Source of the DNA: Telmatactis stephensoni
Lineage: Eukaryota; Cnidaria; Anthozoa; Actiniaria; Isophelliidae
Assembly: GCA_029948255.1 (NCBI GenBank)
Contig: JALIZF010001829.1
Location: forward strand, 697,001 to 761,000
Direction: 5' to 3'
DNA length: 64,000 nucleotides
The translations under genes were made by a program, and so were the position numbers. Of the stretch, positions 24,285 to 37,500 are shown in pieces (the first letter of the stretch is position 1; every line of letters begins with the position of its first letter). The notes under the pieces were generated by a model, which was not told where the DNA came from, did no database searches, and saw nothing but the letters and a program-made list of their open reading frames with translations.

Positions 24285-25282
24285 GGACGGTGCCTACTGC
24301 GTTCTGCGCATGGCCCTTCGTAGTAAAAACATCGTAAAAACAAAGTAGTTTTGCGATATTTGGATAAATAAAACTTACTTGCTTGTAGAAAAAATTAAAC
24401 ATTTGATTGTTCCTGTAGTAGAATTAAAATCAGTATTGATGAATAAAACTCGCTTAAAAACCACTGTTTTGATCACAAGGACTAGATTTGCCTTTCGGCC
24501 GCCATATTGGAAATGTCCCATAATGCTTTGTAAAATGTCTATACTCCGTATGGAGGGCTAGGGATTTCATCGTATTTCGTGCGTTTATCGGTAAATAACT
24601 TCTTAAATCGCCTGGATATCCTACGTTGTGAGACTTCAATTTAATATATTTTATGCATGCTCATTGATTGGCGAGAGCCTACATAATTCATATTATTATA
24701 TCCACATCCACTGGATATGAGCAAGCGTGCGCTCTGATTGGTTCCTCTACTACTAGGATATCAGCTCATATCCCGTGAGTAGAGAAGTAAACAAAATGGC
24801 GGAGCGTTTCGCCGACGTTATTTCGTTTTTAAACTTGAAAATAATTAAAATTCTGCATTTCTCACAATCCAGTGGATGTGGATATAATAAAACAATTATT
24901 CCACTCAATCTCGTCGTACATGGCTAATAGCCGACTCGGCGCTAGGCGCCTCGTCGGCTATGAGCTCATGTACGACTCGATTTCGTGGAATAATTGTTAA
25001 TTATACACAGCATGATTGGTATACTTATAACTTTACCCTATGTTATCTGATATGCACTGGGAAAGTTCTCACTCAGCTTCAATGTCATAAATATTTTCAA
25101 CATAAAAAGCTACGATTCAAAATGATTCATAAAGGATCTATAACTTTTTTTCTTTAGGTCATCAAAAATGCATTTTTCGCAACATTTGATGAACGTATAA
25201 CTCTAACAGCCTACAATGGGTTCTTTCATAACTATAAAGATTTTAGAGAAAATAATTACTTTCACATTAGTAGGCACCGTCC
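24285..25282. mobile_element. TTAA-flanked ~1-kb non-autonomous transposon
   Basis: TTAA at 24281-24284 and 25283-25286 bracket terminal repeats GGACGGTGCCTACT / AGTAGGCACCGTCC. Two further palindromes are nested inside: 24697-24889 (TTATATCCACATCCACTGGA and its inverse) and 24892-24998. No transposase ORF is present. The TTAA duplication suggests piggyBac- or Kolobok-type mobilisation. Confidence 0.75.
24892..24998. repeat. Hairpin CAATTATTCCAC ... GTGGAATAATTG
   Basis: The ~50-bp arms include CGTACATGGCTAATAGCCGA and the inverse sequence TCGGCTATGAGCTCATGTACG around a small GCTAGGC loop. Confidence 0.75.
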
Positions 25283-25955
25283 TTAATATGTTTTTTAGGC
25301 GAACTCGATGGGCCTTTATTTTGATCGACTTCTCCATCTCAAGATGTTTTTGTTTAATTTTCTGTTTATTTTGAGACTGAAAAATGCTGCTACCTATCCT
25401 ACCTTGCAAACAGGGATTAACAGTTTTTATTCATTGATTTAAAGCGTACAACTGCCTTGATGTCCAATTGAAATAAGCTTACATCATATTTATTATCAGC
25501 TGAAATTTTGAGCTTATCTTCTCTAGCAGCTCCACATTTTTGAGCCGCATTCAATACATCAAAAATCACTACACTTTTCATCTTTGATGTATAAAGCACA
25601 ACTGAAGGGACTGTAGAGTTGCCAGCGCCACGTAATTCTTGTCCAACAAAAAAGCTTCAGAAATTCTCTCAATTTAGATATTTGAAGCTTTGAAAATCAA
25701 TGTCTTGAGTCGTACTATAAACTCAAAATACATCAAAAATCATTCGATAAACTTTAAAAAATATGTCTTTCGCAAGAAGGAACATTATTATATAACTATG
25801 ACGTAATATTTAATTTTACCATATAAGGATGAGAGAACTAAGCAAATATGAGGCCGTATTATATGCCGTATTACATAGTTGAAAACTGGTTGGCCATATT
25901 TTACATAAAATAATAGGAAAATAGGGAACTAAGAGGCAGTTATATAATAAATCCT

Positions 25956-26095
25956 TTATTAGATATTTTCTTGTGTATTACGGGCTGACATTTTACTCAT
26001 CGCTCGCATTTTGCCTCGCCTAAAGGCTGGGCAAAATATGTACGCGACTCGTAAAATATCAGCCCGTAATACACACCCAAGAAAATATCTAATAA
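25956..26095. repeat. Hairpin element, TTATTAGATATTTTCTTG arms
   Basis: TTATTAGATATTTTCTTG at the left is mirrored by CAAGAAAATATCTAATAA at the right. The arms continue through GTATTACGGGCTGA and CATTTTGCC, leaving a loop of about 12 bp. Confidence 0.8.
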
Positions 26096-26730
26096 GTGGT
26101 ATGTAAGATATATAGACTAACAATCCATATAGTAATAAATTCCAAATCTCAGCGCGTCAATCACTGCAATGTCGGTGTCGCTACCACAGGAAATCCGGCT
26201 TGCTTTTGTGATGCACGCTGTACACGAAAATTGAGGAAGTAACGTTAACAAACACGAGTGCGGAACATTTGCATATTCTGGCCCCTCGCAATAACTCGTG
26301 GATTTGCAATCCACGAGTAATAACTGAACTATCGAGAGGTAGTCGCAAGTGGAGGTTTGATTGTAGTTTATTTATTGTTAGCTCCCATTCTTTATTTTCT
26401 GTTGTTGAGCATTGATCAGGCATCATGTGCATATACACGTATTTCAAAAAACGTTGTCGCAGTACAAAGCAACAAGCGTCAAGCCAAGACCGAAATGAAT
26501 GCTGGTTTTATGCCGGTAACGTATTGAAATCAAACTCGTTATCAACAGAATTGAGTGCACTATTCTAACAAGCACGTCAAAATGCTTATATTTTGTAATT
26601 AGTTAAAATAAGTGGTTAAATATTTTTTTACAGCACTTGACGCTAATCTCGCGATCTGATTGGTTGTTCTGTTGCCCCGTTTGATAAGGATTTTTCAACT
26701 TTTATTTCAAATAATTGTTGTAAAAAACGA

Positions 26731-26912
26731 ATTGAGGATGGTTTTGAGTTGTCTGTCCTCTTATTGACACACTCTTGACGCCATAAAATGTTCAAAGCTT
26801 TGCAGTGACTGAATCACTCGCTGCGCTCAAGATCCCACTTGAGTTTTGAACATTTTATGACGTCAAGAGTGTGTCAATAAGAGGACAGACAACTCAAACA
26901 ACCATCTTCAAT
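26731..26912. repeat. Hairpin with ~70-bp near-perfect arms
   Basis: GTTGTCTGTCCTCTTATTGA on the left pairs with TCAATAAGAGGACAGACAAC on the right. The arms extend through CACACTCTTGACG and AAAATGTTCAAA. The loop of about 50 bp contains GAATCACTCGCTGCGCTC. Confidence 0.85.
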
Positions 26913-26969
26913 CAGTTGTTAACTAGAATAAGCTTTGTTCACACGAGAAGATAAATATATATCTATTGT

Positions 26970-27200
26970 TTAGGGTGATTCCTTAGTAATTGTTCTATAA
27001 TGAAAATTTGCTGAAACTTTGTAATCTTGAAGGTTTTGAGTTACTAATGCTAAAGAACAAAAACTGATTATGGGAGTCACCACGCTTGTTTAGAAAATAT
27101 TTGACTTGGAAGACCAGGGTATTTCATCGATTTGAGCCAAATATTCGTACGTTGATATATGCTAAAAATATGACGGAAAAGTACGGTGACTCAACTATAG
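26970..27200 (+). repeat. Interspersed repeat shared with 49990-50215
   Basis: GGTGATTCCTTAGT, GAGTTACT, GGGAGTCACCACGCTTGTTT and AAATATTTGACTTGGAAGAC recur in the same order and orientation, with divergence, at 49990-50215. Function is unknown; it is probably an ancient non-autonomous element. Confidence 0.55.
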
Positions 27201-28455
27201 GCCTTAGTAAAACGTGCGTAGTTGTAGGTCTTTTAATGGACAGAGAGCGGCTGAAGTCTGTTAGTTGTCATGTGTCTGCAATTCATAACATCTCATCAAT
27301 CAATTAATTTTCTGGTATAGCTTAAAAAAAGTAGACATGGACAACGTCGTTGTCTTGGTCTGCTTAGAAATTTCAGCGCATTCAAAGTTCGAGGATGTTT
27401 TGAAAGGAAAAAGGGAAAACTTCAATAGTTGCTGAAAACTGAAACATTTCCAGACTTAGAATAAGCAATTTAGCCAATTTCGTCCCTTACATTAAAATGA
27501 ATATACATTCAAGAATGCTTTTGACTGTAAGACCTGTAAGTACTGACGATGCAGCAGGTTTCTATTCTTCGTTTGCATCTAATATCTAATTTTGAATCCT
27601 ATCAGTTTTATTCTATCATATGTTGTAGAAAATTGTGATGTGAGTTATTTTGTAGACTTATATTCAGATATTTTGATGGACTCGATGTTTTTTTGGTCGA
27701 GTTGTTGAAGCCCTAGTTGTGTCACACAACGCGAAGTCACGCGTCTATAATGCCGTGGAAATCAATATAATTGTGTCAAATTAAACTAGTTTGGTTTTAT
27801 GTATACTTAGAAATGCTATTCATAGTTAAATTAAGTGGTATTTATCAACTTTATGCTTGAATTTATGTTCTGAAATTTTGGCAGCCATGTTGGAGGATAA
27901 CTGACGATATGTCCTCCAAGATGGCGCCGCCATACATTTACACTATAATTTGAGAAACTTCATTCGCCAGCAACTCCGTAACTTCTCTTGTGCTCCAAAA
28001 AAGTCCTACAGGTGTTGCTTTAATTTATTGCTCTACAAGCCCATAAGCATCTTATTTTATTTAGCAAAAGTAATAATATTTCAAAATTTCAAAACATCAA
28101 TATACCACGTGGTTGCAAACGAAGACTCTGGAATCTGGTCGCATGATATCTGACATCTTTAAAACTGAACCCAAACAAAACTTTTAGAAGTATATACTCA
28201 AGTTCAGATTTCAAAAATTCTAAAACCATGTGAAGCATTACTCCGTAAGATTTTTAGCAATATTTATCAATTAACTATCAATAATTAGAATAAGGCTTTT
28301 GAGAACTGTTGAAAGAGAGACAGACAGAGATTAGGATCACGTTAGTCACAGAGAATAAAGCATGGCATGCACTCGATTGCGTACACGTAATTATCCACAA
28401 TTATTACTTACTGACTGTTCATGGCTGTTGGTCTTGTGTTTTCAGCTTTAACGAT

Positions 28456-31400
28456 ATGAAGATGACATCACTATCATATTTACTAATTACATACTGTTGG
28501 ATTGGTGTCACCATGGCAACAAAGAGGCTTTACGTAGGGGGGTTATTTGACTTGGGCAAAGCTGAATCATGGAAAGTCATTCCTGCTGCTAAGATGGCTA
28601 TCGAGGAGATCAATAATCGTACCACAATACCTGGATATCGCCTTGAATTACTCATCAACGACACACGGGTATTGTCATCTTTTCAATAGACCATTTCACG
28701 GATACCGTAGCTCAACCTCAGCCTCGTCACTGTGTAACTATTCTTTAGAATATTATGTACCTTCCACGGTAATGTAAGGAATTTACACATCAACGGACAA
28801 TGAAAGCACATCAAAATTCCACGGGCTGTACTATATTTCAAAAGAATATATTGCACTGTGACGAGGCTGAGGTTGAGCTACGGTATCCGTGAAATGGTCT
28901 ATTGCTATCTTTATGGTATTCCTGTGTATGTGAGCAAAATATGGAATAACACTGGGGTGAATGACGGGAAAAAATATAATATTTTGAACGTTAAAAATGG
29001 TTTTCTTCTGATTTTATTAGAATAATTTTTTGACATATAAATACAATACGTCACTAATGGAAAATGTTATTGAGAGCCATTATTCAAATATAATAACTCA
29101 ATTATAAGTTCAATGTCACCTTCATTAAATTTTGTCCCTCCACAAACAAAAGTTGACTTCATTTTAATATCTATATAAAAACAGAATGGCAACTTTAAAG
29201 AAGCATCTGGCGTGCACGACTACCTTAACAACGGACCAAGAAAGATAATGTTACTAGGACCAGTTGATAATGATATTGCAAAATCCATAGCAAATTATGC
29301 TGGTTTACCACAGAATGGCTTACTACAGGTAAGGCGGGGGAGAGGGGGGTCTTAGCTCCTTGCAATCTACTCCCTATCAAAGTTTCTTATAATGAATACT
29401 TGTTGCGTTCAGTTGCCAACAATTATCGAGGCAAGACCAAAACGAATGCTGGTTTTGGTAGCTTTTTAAATCACACATATTTTCTAAAGAAAAAACTTCA
29501 GATTTTGCTCTAAAAGAGGGTTTCAGTGGGGTTATAACCGTCAACCGTCAAATGAGGGAAATTTTAACCGTCAACCGTCAAAAAATGTAATCGTCAAATA
29601 CACTTTGAATCAATTTTTCCAAGTAATTACTCGCGCCCAGGCCTCTGGCCGCACGAGTCGAGGTTTGCAGTTTCTATCAATCTATCGTGTATGTCGAGAA
29701 TCTGCAAAAACTGTACCCAGAAGCCTTTGGGAATCGCCGTCATTGAGCTTCGCAGCGAAAAACTAGAAATGTGGTCAAGATCAGTCAAGATTTGTGTTTG
29801 GTTTGTTCTGTTCGGTTTTTGTCACTAGAACGCTGGATAACTGATATAACAGCAATGACCTACGCTGTAAAGTAATTTATATAATAATTGGCATATTACG
29901 CGCGCTCTGATTGGTCGAACAACCATGTGTGATTAGAGTACACACATATAGATGGCGTCATCGAATCTTACGCGCGCTCTGATTGGTTGGAATGTTTCGA
30001 TAAATATTATATAAAACAGATAGATTCCATTTTTCCGTGCGTCTGTACTCTAATCGATGCACAGAAGACGTCAAAATGTGGTGAGAACAACAGTCACACC
30101 ACTCGACTTCGTCTCGTGGCGTACTTTTTTGTTCTCACCACATTTTGACGTCATCTGTGCATCGATTAGAGTACAGACGCACGGAAAAATGGAATCTATT
30201 TGTTAAGTAACATATAGGCCGCCCCATTGATTGGATGTTCGTGCTGTGCTCTTTTCTAGTCTTTGTTTACGCTATTTCTTATGATTGTCTTCTTGTGTTT
30301 TAGTTTTCTTATGGAACTGATGACCTAAGTTTAGCCAACGATCGTAATCTTTACCCGTATTTCTTCCGTACTGCTATTTCCATGGCAAGCTTGGATGACG
30401 TACGGGTCGCTTTTATAAAACACTTTAGTCATTGGAAAGAAGTTGGTATCGTGTATGGCGACAACTTGTTTGACGTCCAGGTAATGTTGTAAAAGAGTGT
30501 ATTTCAGACTTCAACCATATTTTAGAAATATCCAAAATTATAACATTTAATTAGATTTTGGATATGGATTTTTCAATAAAACTTTCACTTGACCTTCAGA
30601 GGAACACATGATATCTCTTCCTAAATTTCAATGTCATAATTAGTCAAATTCATTTTGACTATTTGTTAAAATCAAAAGATCAAAAGGTCATTTGTAATAT
30701 GGCCAATTCAATCTTTGTTACCTGAGTCAGAGAGCTCTTTCAATCACACCTTTTCTTCGACAATGTTCAACTTATACTATTACTGAACTTATCATATGTA
30801 AAGCTATATCTAGCAGAATAAGATAGTCATGATCAGTTGTAACCGAAATGTTCTATCTTGTATGTACGTTCAGCTATGTTGAGATAGCTGATACTTGTAC
30901 AAAGCAAGAAAAGAGTTATCTACCATAAGAGTTTAAGTTCAGTTATATTCAGTTGTGCGTCGAACTCAGCTTAGAGAGCCAACAGCAATAAAAAGGTTTG
31001 ATCCCAAGAAATGTTCTGCCTCCTCTCGCAAACTAGACTGATTCCATAAGTCGGTCCCAGTTCGCTCTCTGACGATTTTTTTTTCGCTCACGGGTCCGAC
31101 TTATTTGCAAACGTACTCAGAAATGATCCGCATCTCGAAAAAACGAGATAGCCAATGAAATCGTTTGTTATTGCCATTCAAAACATTTTGACCAATCACA
31201 TACTATGTCTTATTGTACCGAGCTGAAACTTCACTTCCGGTAAGACGCCATTTTGTTTTTGAAAATGAATTACCAACTATCATTTAAAACGAAGATAACG
31301 TTAAAGCCGTTCCAAAGAAAAGCTATTGAACAAGTTCTAGAGGGGAAAGACATGTTTGTTTATCTTCCCACAGGATGTGGCAAAACGTTTTGTCTGATTT

Positions 31401-34400
31401 ATTAGATGTAAAGGTCGGCAACGGCAATATTTTTGTATCGCCTTTGACGCCTTGATGAAAGCTCAGGTGGACAGTTTTAGGAAGTTACTAGATTCCCGCT
31501 ACCTTTGCCGGAGAAGGAGACTGTGACAGAAGAGGTCAAATTTGGTAAATACAAGGCTACTTATGATTGTAATATTATCTGACAAAACCCAGTGGTTTTC
31601 GTCATGCCCTCGTGAAACAAGTTGTGCAGTATCTCTCCAGAATTACATCGAAGGAGTTTAAAAATACTCTAGGGTGTATTGATGTGATGAGGCTCATTGT
31701 GTAACTAAGTGGTAAGCTTATGTTTTAATAAAATTTGAATGTTCCATGATGTGTTTGTTCTCTTTGCCTAGATTCACACCGTAAAGATTGTAAACTAACC
31801 GTCTTCGTTCTCATTGCCCACAATTCTTCTTTTTTCTTTCTGAGAACTGCCACAGTTTAAGCAAACGTCCTCAGCTTGATTCAAACAAACATTATAGGAG
31901 TACTTTTATGAGAAAACATCGAGTTGTAGCCGATAAAGAAACGTTGAAATTATGGAATTTTACTTCCGGCTCATTAGATATTCAAGAACCTCGTTTTGGT
32001 TTGTACAGCAATGGCTGATGAATGAGATAAGTCGGACCCGTGAGCGAAAAAACAAGATCGTCAGAGAGCGAACTGGGACCGACTTATGGAATCAGTCTAC
32101 TCGCAAACTAGTACCCGCCAAAAAAGCATCATGTTTACATTGTTCTAAATCGCTCTGTCACACAAGCGATCTCTTCTGCAACTTGCTATGCAAAAGCGTC
32201 GCATTACAAGTTTCAAGAAACAGTTGCCTCGTTTCACAGGGCCCTAGCTAAGTGCATGGTTTCAACCTTTTTTTTTAATTGTTCAAGAAATGAAAACGTT
32301 TTTAAAGTAGTCTAAAATAAACGTTGTTTAATAACTTGGGCGTAATTCCACTTCATTACCAGATTTTCCTTTCTCTTTTACAGTTGTCAAATCAGTTTAA
32401 AAGTCGTCTTGAGTCGAAAGGGATCAAGGTTCTTGCTGAAGTAAGGCTACAGGAGAATGATCCTGGAAGGGTAATAAGAACAATACAGGTATATGACCAA
32501 CTTGTACAAGCAGTCTTATCATTAGTGCTTGCCTTCCTCACACAACAACGGGCTGTGGCATACCTGTACTTTAAGAATCTTTTACTGTCAGCGTAACTTT
32601 GGCTTTATAACAACGCAGTAATACATTTTCAGTCGGTCTGAATCACAGTCAAAGTAGACGCAGCTCGACGGATAAACCCTTATCCAGTCAGTGGACAATA
32701 TTACCGTTTGTTCTATTGACTAGGCTGATGTACATCTTCTTTTTTATCTTTTCAAGGAAAAAGATATACATATTATATTTGGGTTGTTCAAAGTAGGACT
32801 TGCTGCAAGAAAACTGTTTTGTCAGGTAACAGAAATGAAATATAATTGAATTGCCTTGATTGTGACCTTATATCTGGTATTAGGGTATGCTTTTGGTCCT
32901 GTGAATACTGCGTACTGTGCGTGTGTTCTATGTAGTGCTCGGTGTTCTGCGCCTTGTGTTCTGCGCCTTGTGCCTTGTGCCTTGTGCCTTGTGCCTTGTG
33001 CCTTGTGCCTTGTGCCATGTGCCTTGTGCCTTGTGCCTTGTGCCTTGTGTCTTGTGTCTTGTGCCTTGTGCCTTGTGCCTTGTGCCTTGTGCCTTGTGCC
33101 TTGTGCCTTGTGCCTTGTGCCTTGTGCCTTGTGCCTTGTGCCTTGTGCCTTGTGCCTTGTGCCTTGTGCCTTGTGCCTTGTGCCTTGTGCCTTGTGCCTT
33201 GTGCCTTGTGCCTTGTGCCTTGTGCCTTGTGCCTTGTGCCTTGTGCCTTGTGCCTTGTGCCTTGTGCCCTGTCGTGTGTCATGTGTCTTGTATCTTGTGT
33301 CCTGTCTTGTCTTGCATTGTGCGTTGTCTGTCTTGTGTTGTGTGTCTTGTCACGTCTTGAGTCGTGTGTCTTGCGTCGTGTCTTGAGTCGTGTGTCTTGT
33401 GTCGTGTGTCGTGTGTTTGCATCGTGTGTCTTGTGTCTTAAGAAGTGTGTCGTGTAGTGCCATGTCTGTGTCATGTCGTAGGTCTTCTGTAATGTGTCGC
33501 ATGCTGTATTCTAGAGTCTGTTTTGTCTGTTTTATGCGGCTTTATACAAGATAACCACTATCGAAGATTCAAATGAGGATTCAATTTTAATTTGGTCAGG
33601 TCTACTGTGCCGTGTAGATTGTGATGTCGTTGATTTTATAGTTATAGCTATTTCAATTAACGTTTGATCGCTGCAAAAGTCCTAAAGGCTAAAGGACTTT
33701 CAACTATCTTTAGTTTACCTAACAAAACATTTCGCTGTAGGCTTACTAAGAATTAATGAATATGTGTCCCAAGTGTGTATAATTTGGCAAGCGTATACAG
33801 TGAGTTTCTTATTGTAATAATGTCACAAGATGAAAAAACATTTCATGATTCCGCTCTCAAGCTTTAGGCTTTTTTTCAGCGACAACGTTAATTGAATTAG
33901 CTATATACATGCAAAATCAAATCTATAACAAAACCTGAGTTTTGAGATAATTCCGGTTGTTAATAACCATTGTCTAATGGATCCACAGGCGTACAAAAAC
34001 GGTCTCTATGGACCTCATTATGTATGGATTCTACAAATAGCTAGCAACGATGGTTGGTGGGTCCCTAATCCTGGTGAAGACATCGGTGGCTGCAAAGAAA
34101 TCGAGATGACATGTCAGATACAAAATTATTTTAACGTCAAACCAACACATGGGTTTTATCACAAGTCTTCACCTTTCGCTTATTCTAACAAGGTAAAGCT
34201 GTTTGTTTGTTTGTTTGTTTATAATAATTTATTTGGTTGTCTCTAGCTTCGTTATTTTGATGAAAAGTTTTACAGACGTTTCGGCCCAAAAGCGGACCTT
34301 CTTCGTGCAAACGTTTTTGTCACACTGAAGAAGGTCCGCGTTTGGGCCGAAACGTCTGTAAAACTTTTCATCAAAATAACGAAGCTAGAGACAACCAAAT

Positions 34401-34463
34401 AAATTATTATGAATAATCCTAGCTGCAAATTTAAAATGTTTGTTTGTTTGTTTGTTTGTTTGT

Positions 34464-34511
<48 letters not shown>

Positions 34512-34532
34512 GTGCTTGCTTGCTTGCTTGCG

Positions 34533-34575
<43 letters not shown>

Positions 34576-37500
34576 TTGCTTACTTGCTTGCTTGCTTGCT
34601 TGTTTGTTTGTTTGTTTGTTTGTTTGCTTGCTGTTTGTAACTATAGCATAGCATCCTCATAATCTCTATATGTTGCTTGAGGTCTGCAACAGCCTCCATT
34701 ATCGATCCATTAACAAATCTGTTACCGTTTCCCAGTGTGGTTGTGGTTTTCTAATCATAACTAGAAATCTGTACTTCCAAGTCAGTACTACATCACAAAT
34801 GAATCTTGTTTTTGACGATTTGTTCGTCCAGACGTAACAAAAAAATCGTTTCAACAGCAAACGACGATCAAATAGACGAAAAAGTACTTTTGTCGCACTT
34901 TGTAGATTTGTTCGTCAGAGACGCGTCGTCCGTCCCGACGATTTGTTAATCGTCTAGTGTGAAAACGGCCAATTATAATTTCTTCTCGCTTAACATTGCG
35001 AGTGCTTACGACTCTGTGGTCCGGATAAGAACAACTGATACTAAGATGATGTAATTGTTCCAAGATACCGTTATGTGCAGCAGCTTAGATATAAAGAACG
35101 ATATGACTGTCAAAAGAAATTTCAGTCCAATTATTTTATCGGCAACACGGCAATGTCACGGTACGGCGCGGTCCGTTTCACACTCATACGAAAATCAGTG
35201 GCGTAGCTATGTGCCATGCGCCATTATGGACTTACGCACGTGCACATCTTGAAAGCTGGGAAAATACTAGTGATTGACTTGGGCAAATCGCCATCATTTT
35301 CTCTTGATCGATATGACTTTTCGTCGCCTGTGCATACCTCTAAAAAAAATTCTGGTAACGTCACTGAAAACTGCTTGCTATGCCTATGGTCACTGAAAAT
35401 TATAGTTTTATATTCATTTCAGAACTCAAGTGAATTAGTTAACGACTACAACTCGCGCGTTGACAATGGTAACAATACTTCCAATCGCTCATCCAACGCT
35501 TGGCTCGTGTACGATGCAGTCTGGTCCATTGCGCATGTCCTGAAAAACTCTCTGGGTAAACTCAGCAGACCACTTGAGAACTTCACGTATGGAGACTTGA
35601 ACACAAGTCGTGTGTTTTACAACGAGACCTTGAAACTAAACTTTGAGTCTCCTAACATGGTAAGCACTCTAACGCAGTAGTAGCTAATTAATAAACAAAA
35701 CTAAAGTACCTACTTGTCCCTAAATACATGCAACTTTAATTGAGAGCAGCTACAATTGTAAGGCCAAACGGCCTTGAAAACGTTACACATCTAGTATTTC
35801 AAAAACATCGGTTGGGCAATAGATTCAAAGGCAATGCGACTCACTCCAAAGGCAGTATGGGTATTACTAAAAAATCATAAAACCATACACGAACGTTAAT
35901 ACGACAATTCCCATCTAGTTCGCCTGGACCTTATCTTAATTCCAAAGGCCTTCATTTGTTGATGATAGAAATTAAGACCAAAGCCGAAAAGCTTTTTACT
36001 TTTGGTCCAGTCGTGTATGCTGTAGGCCTCTCGTTCTATATACATACCGATATACGTACCTTTTTCTCACATACTTTACACATATACCATTGATTATTGT
36101 TGTACAGCAACGTTTACAGTACTTCAGTAATGGTGACAGGAAGTTTGATATGAACATCGACCAGATCGTCATCAAAGGTGTGTTCTGTATGGCTTGCTAA
36201 GTGGTAAAGCAGATAAAGTACTTACAATAATTATAATAGGGCATTTTCATGATTCAAAATGTACGGTGCAATCATGCATTTTAAAGTGATACGCAAACTG
36301 CTCTGTCGTCAAGACAGAAAATAGCAGCATATCCCTTTGTCATTGTTGTTGGTATTAGATAGACTCGAACCTCTCATAACGGACACTTCTCATAAGCGGA
36401 CAGCAACCCTCGGTCCCTTCTCCTAACAAACTCTACATTTTTAACCTCTCATAACGGACACTTCTCATAAGCGGACAATTCTGGTCCCGAGGGTGTCCCG
36501 ATGGTGTCCGCTTACGGGAGGTTCAACTGTATTAGCAAGAAGCATTGCAGAGTGTCGTAGGTGGAAGCCGGTCATCGAACATTGGACAAGAGGGTTGGTG
36601 GGTGTGAAGGCCACTCGCTTTCGTAACTTTACTTGAGACTGAGTACGATTCTGGGCGAGGTTCAACTTATATTCACCAACTAACTAATAATAGCCTGCAT
36701 GCATAATATATGTATAATACACATGACTTTGCGCATATTTTAGATTCATTCAGTTGAAGTGATTTTACCCATACATCCTTAACATCATTAATTTGCAGGG
36801 TTTCGACTTTCAACAGTTTTTGATAGGTATATTTTCTATTGTAGATGATAACAGCAATCCATCAAGCGTTAACGCCGGTCATTATGATTTTCTTAGTGGA
36901 AAATTCATCCAAAAGTCCATCAACTGGCGAGGTAAAATTACCACTCACAAAAACCTCAGGGAAAACGCGTACGAAGACAACATGATGTAAATCATCAAAA
37001 ACACACGATTTCAATTTTTTAGAAGTTGTAATGTCGATATTTTCATTTAGCATAATACTTACTCATGAAACATTTGTCGCAAAAAGAGAGAAACATTTCC
37101 TATTGCAAATATTCCTATTGCAACTACTTTATAACTCGTTCCAAACTATAAATTGTCCTTGTTCAATTTCAAAGCATTTACATGTGTTCCTCAAGGGTGA
37201 AAGATGAGAACCATCCTCAATCCGCGGCTCATGATATAAATAGGCATGTGAAGACCTGTGAAGCCTTTCTAAGAATTGTTCGAAACTGCTGGAAAACGGC
37301 AATTTATTTGGAACAAGTTTTTCTTTTCATCTTTTTTATAACACAGAATCCACATTTATCTAGTGGGAATATTGGGTCTGTCGTACGTGAACGTGTTAGC
37401 GTGAACGTGTCAGTTTCGATTCTTATTCATCAACAGCGGGTACACCATACCGTAAGACAACCAACAGTTACACTACGCGGTCCATCCATCGAGCGTTGTT

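Noticed and set aside
32788..33474. Long ORFs on both strands (HKAQGTR-type and ALCLVPC-type proteins)
   Set aside because: They are translations of the 7-bp GTGCCTT minisatellite, which stays open in many frames; no start context or homology.
34409..34662. Overlapping Leu/Ala/Cys-rich plus-strand ORFs
   Set aside because: They arise from the GCTT/GTTT tetranucleotide array and lie within an intron.
36793..36990. Exon 9 starting at 36801 (GGTTTCGACTTTC...)
   Set aside because: That acceptor would be phase 0 and incompatible with the phase-1 end of exon 8; the acceptor TTTTCTATTGTAG at 36832-36844 restores frame and gives a sensible domain end.
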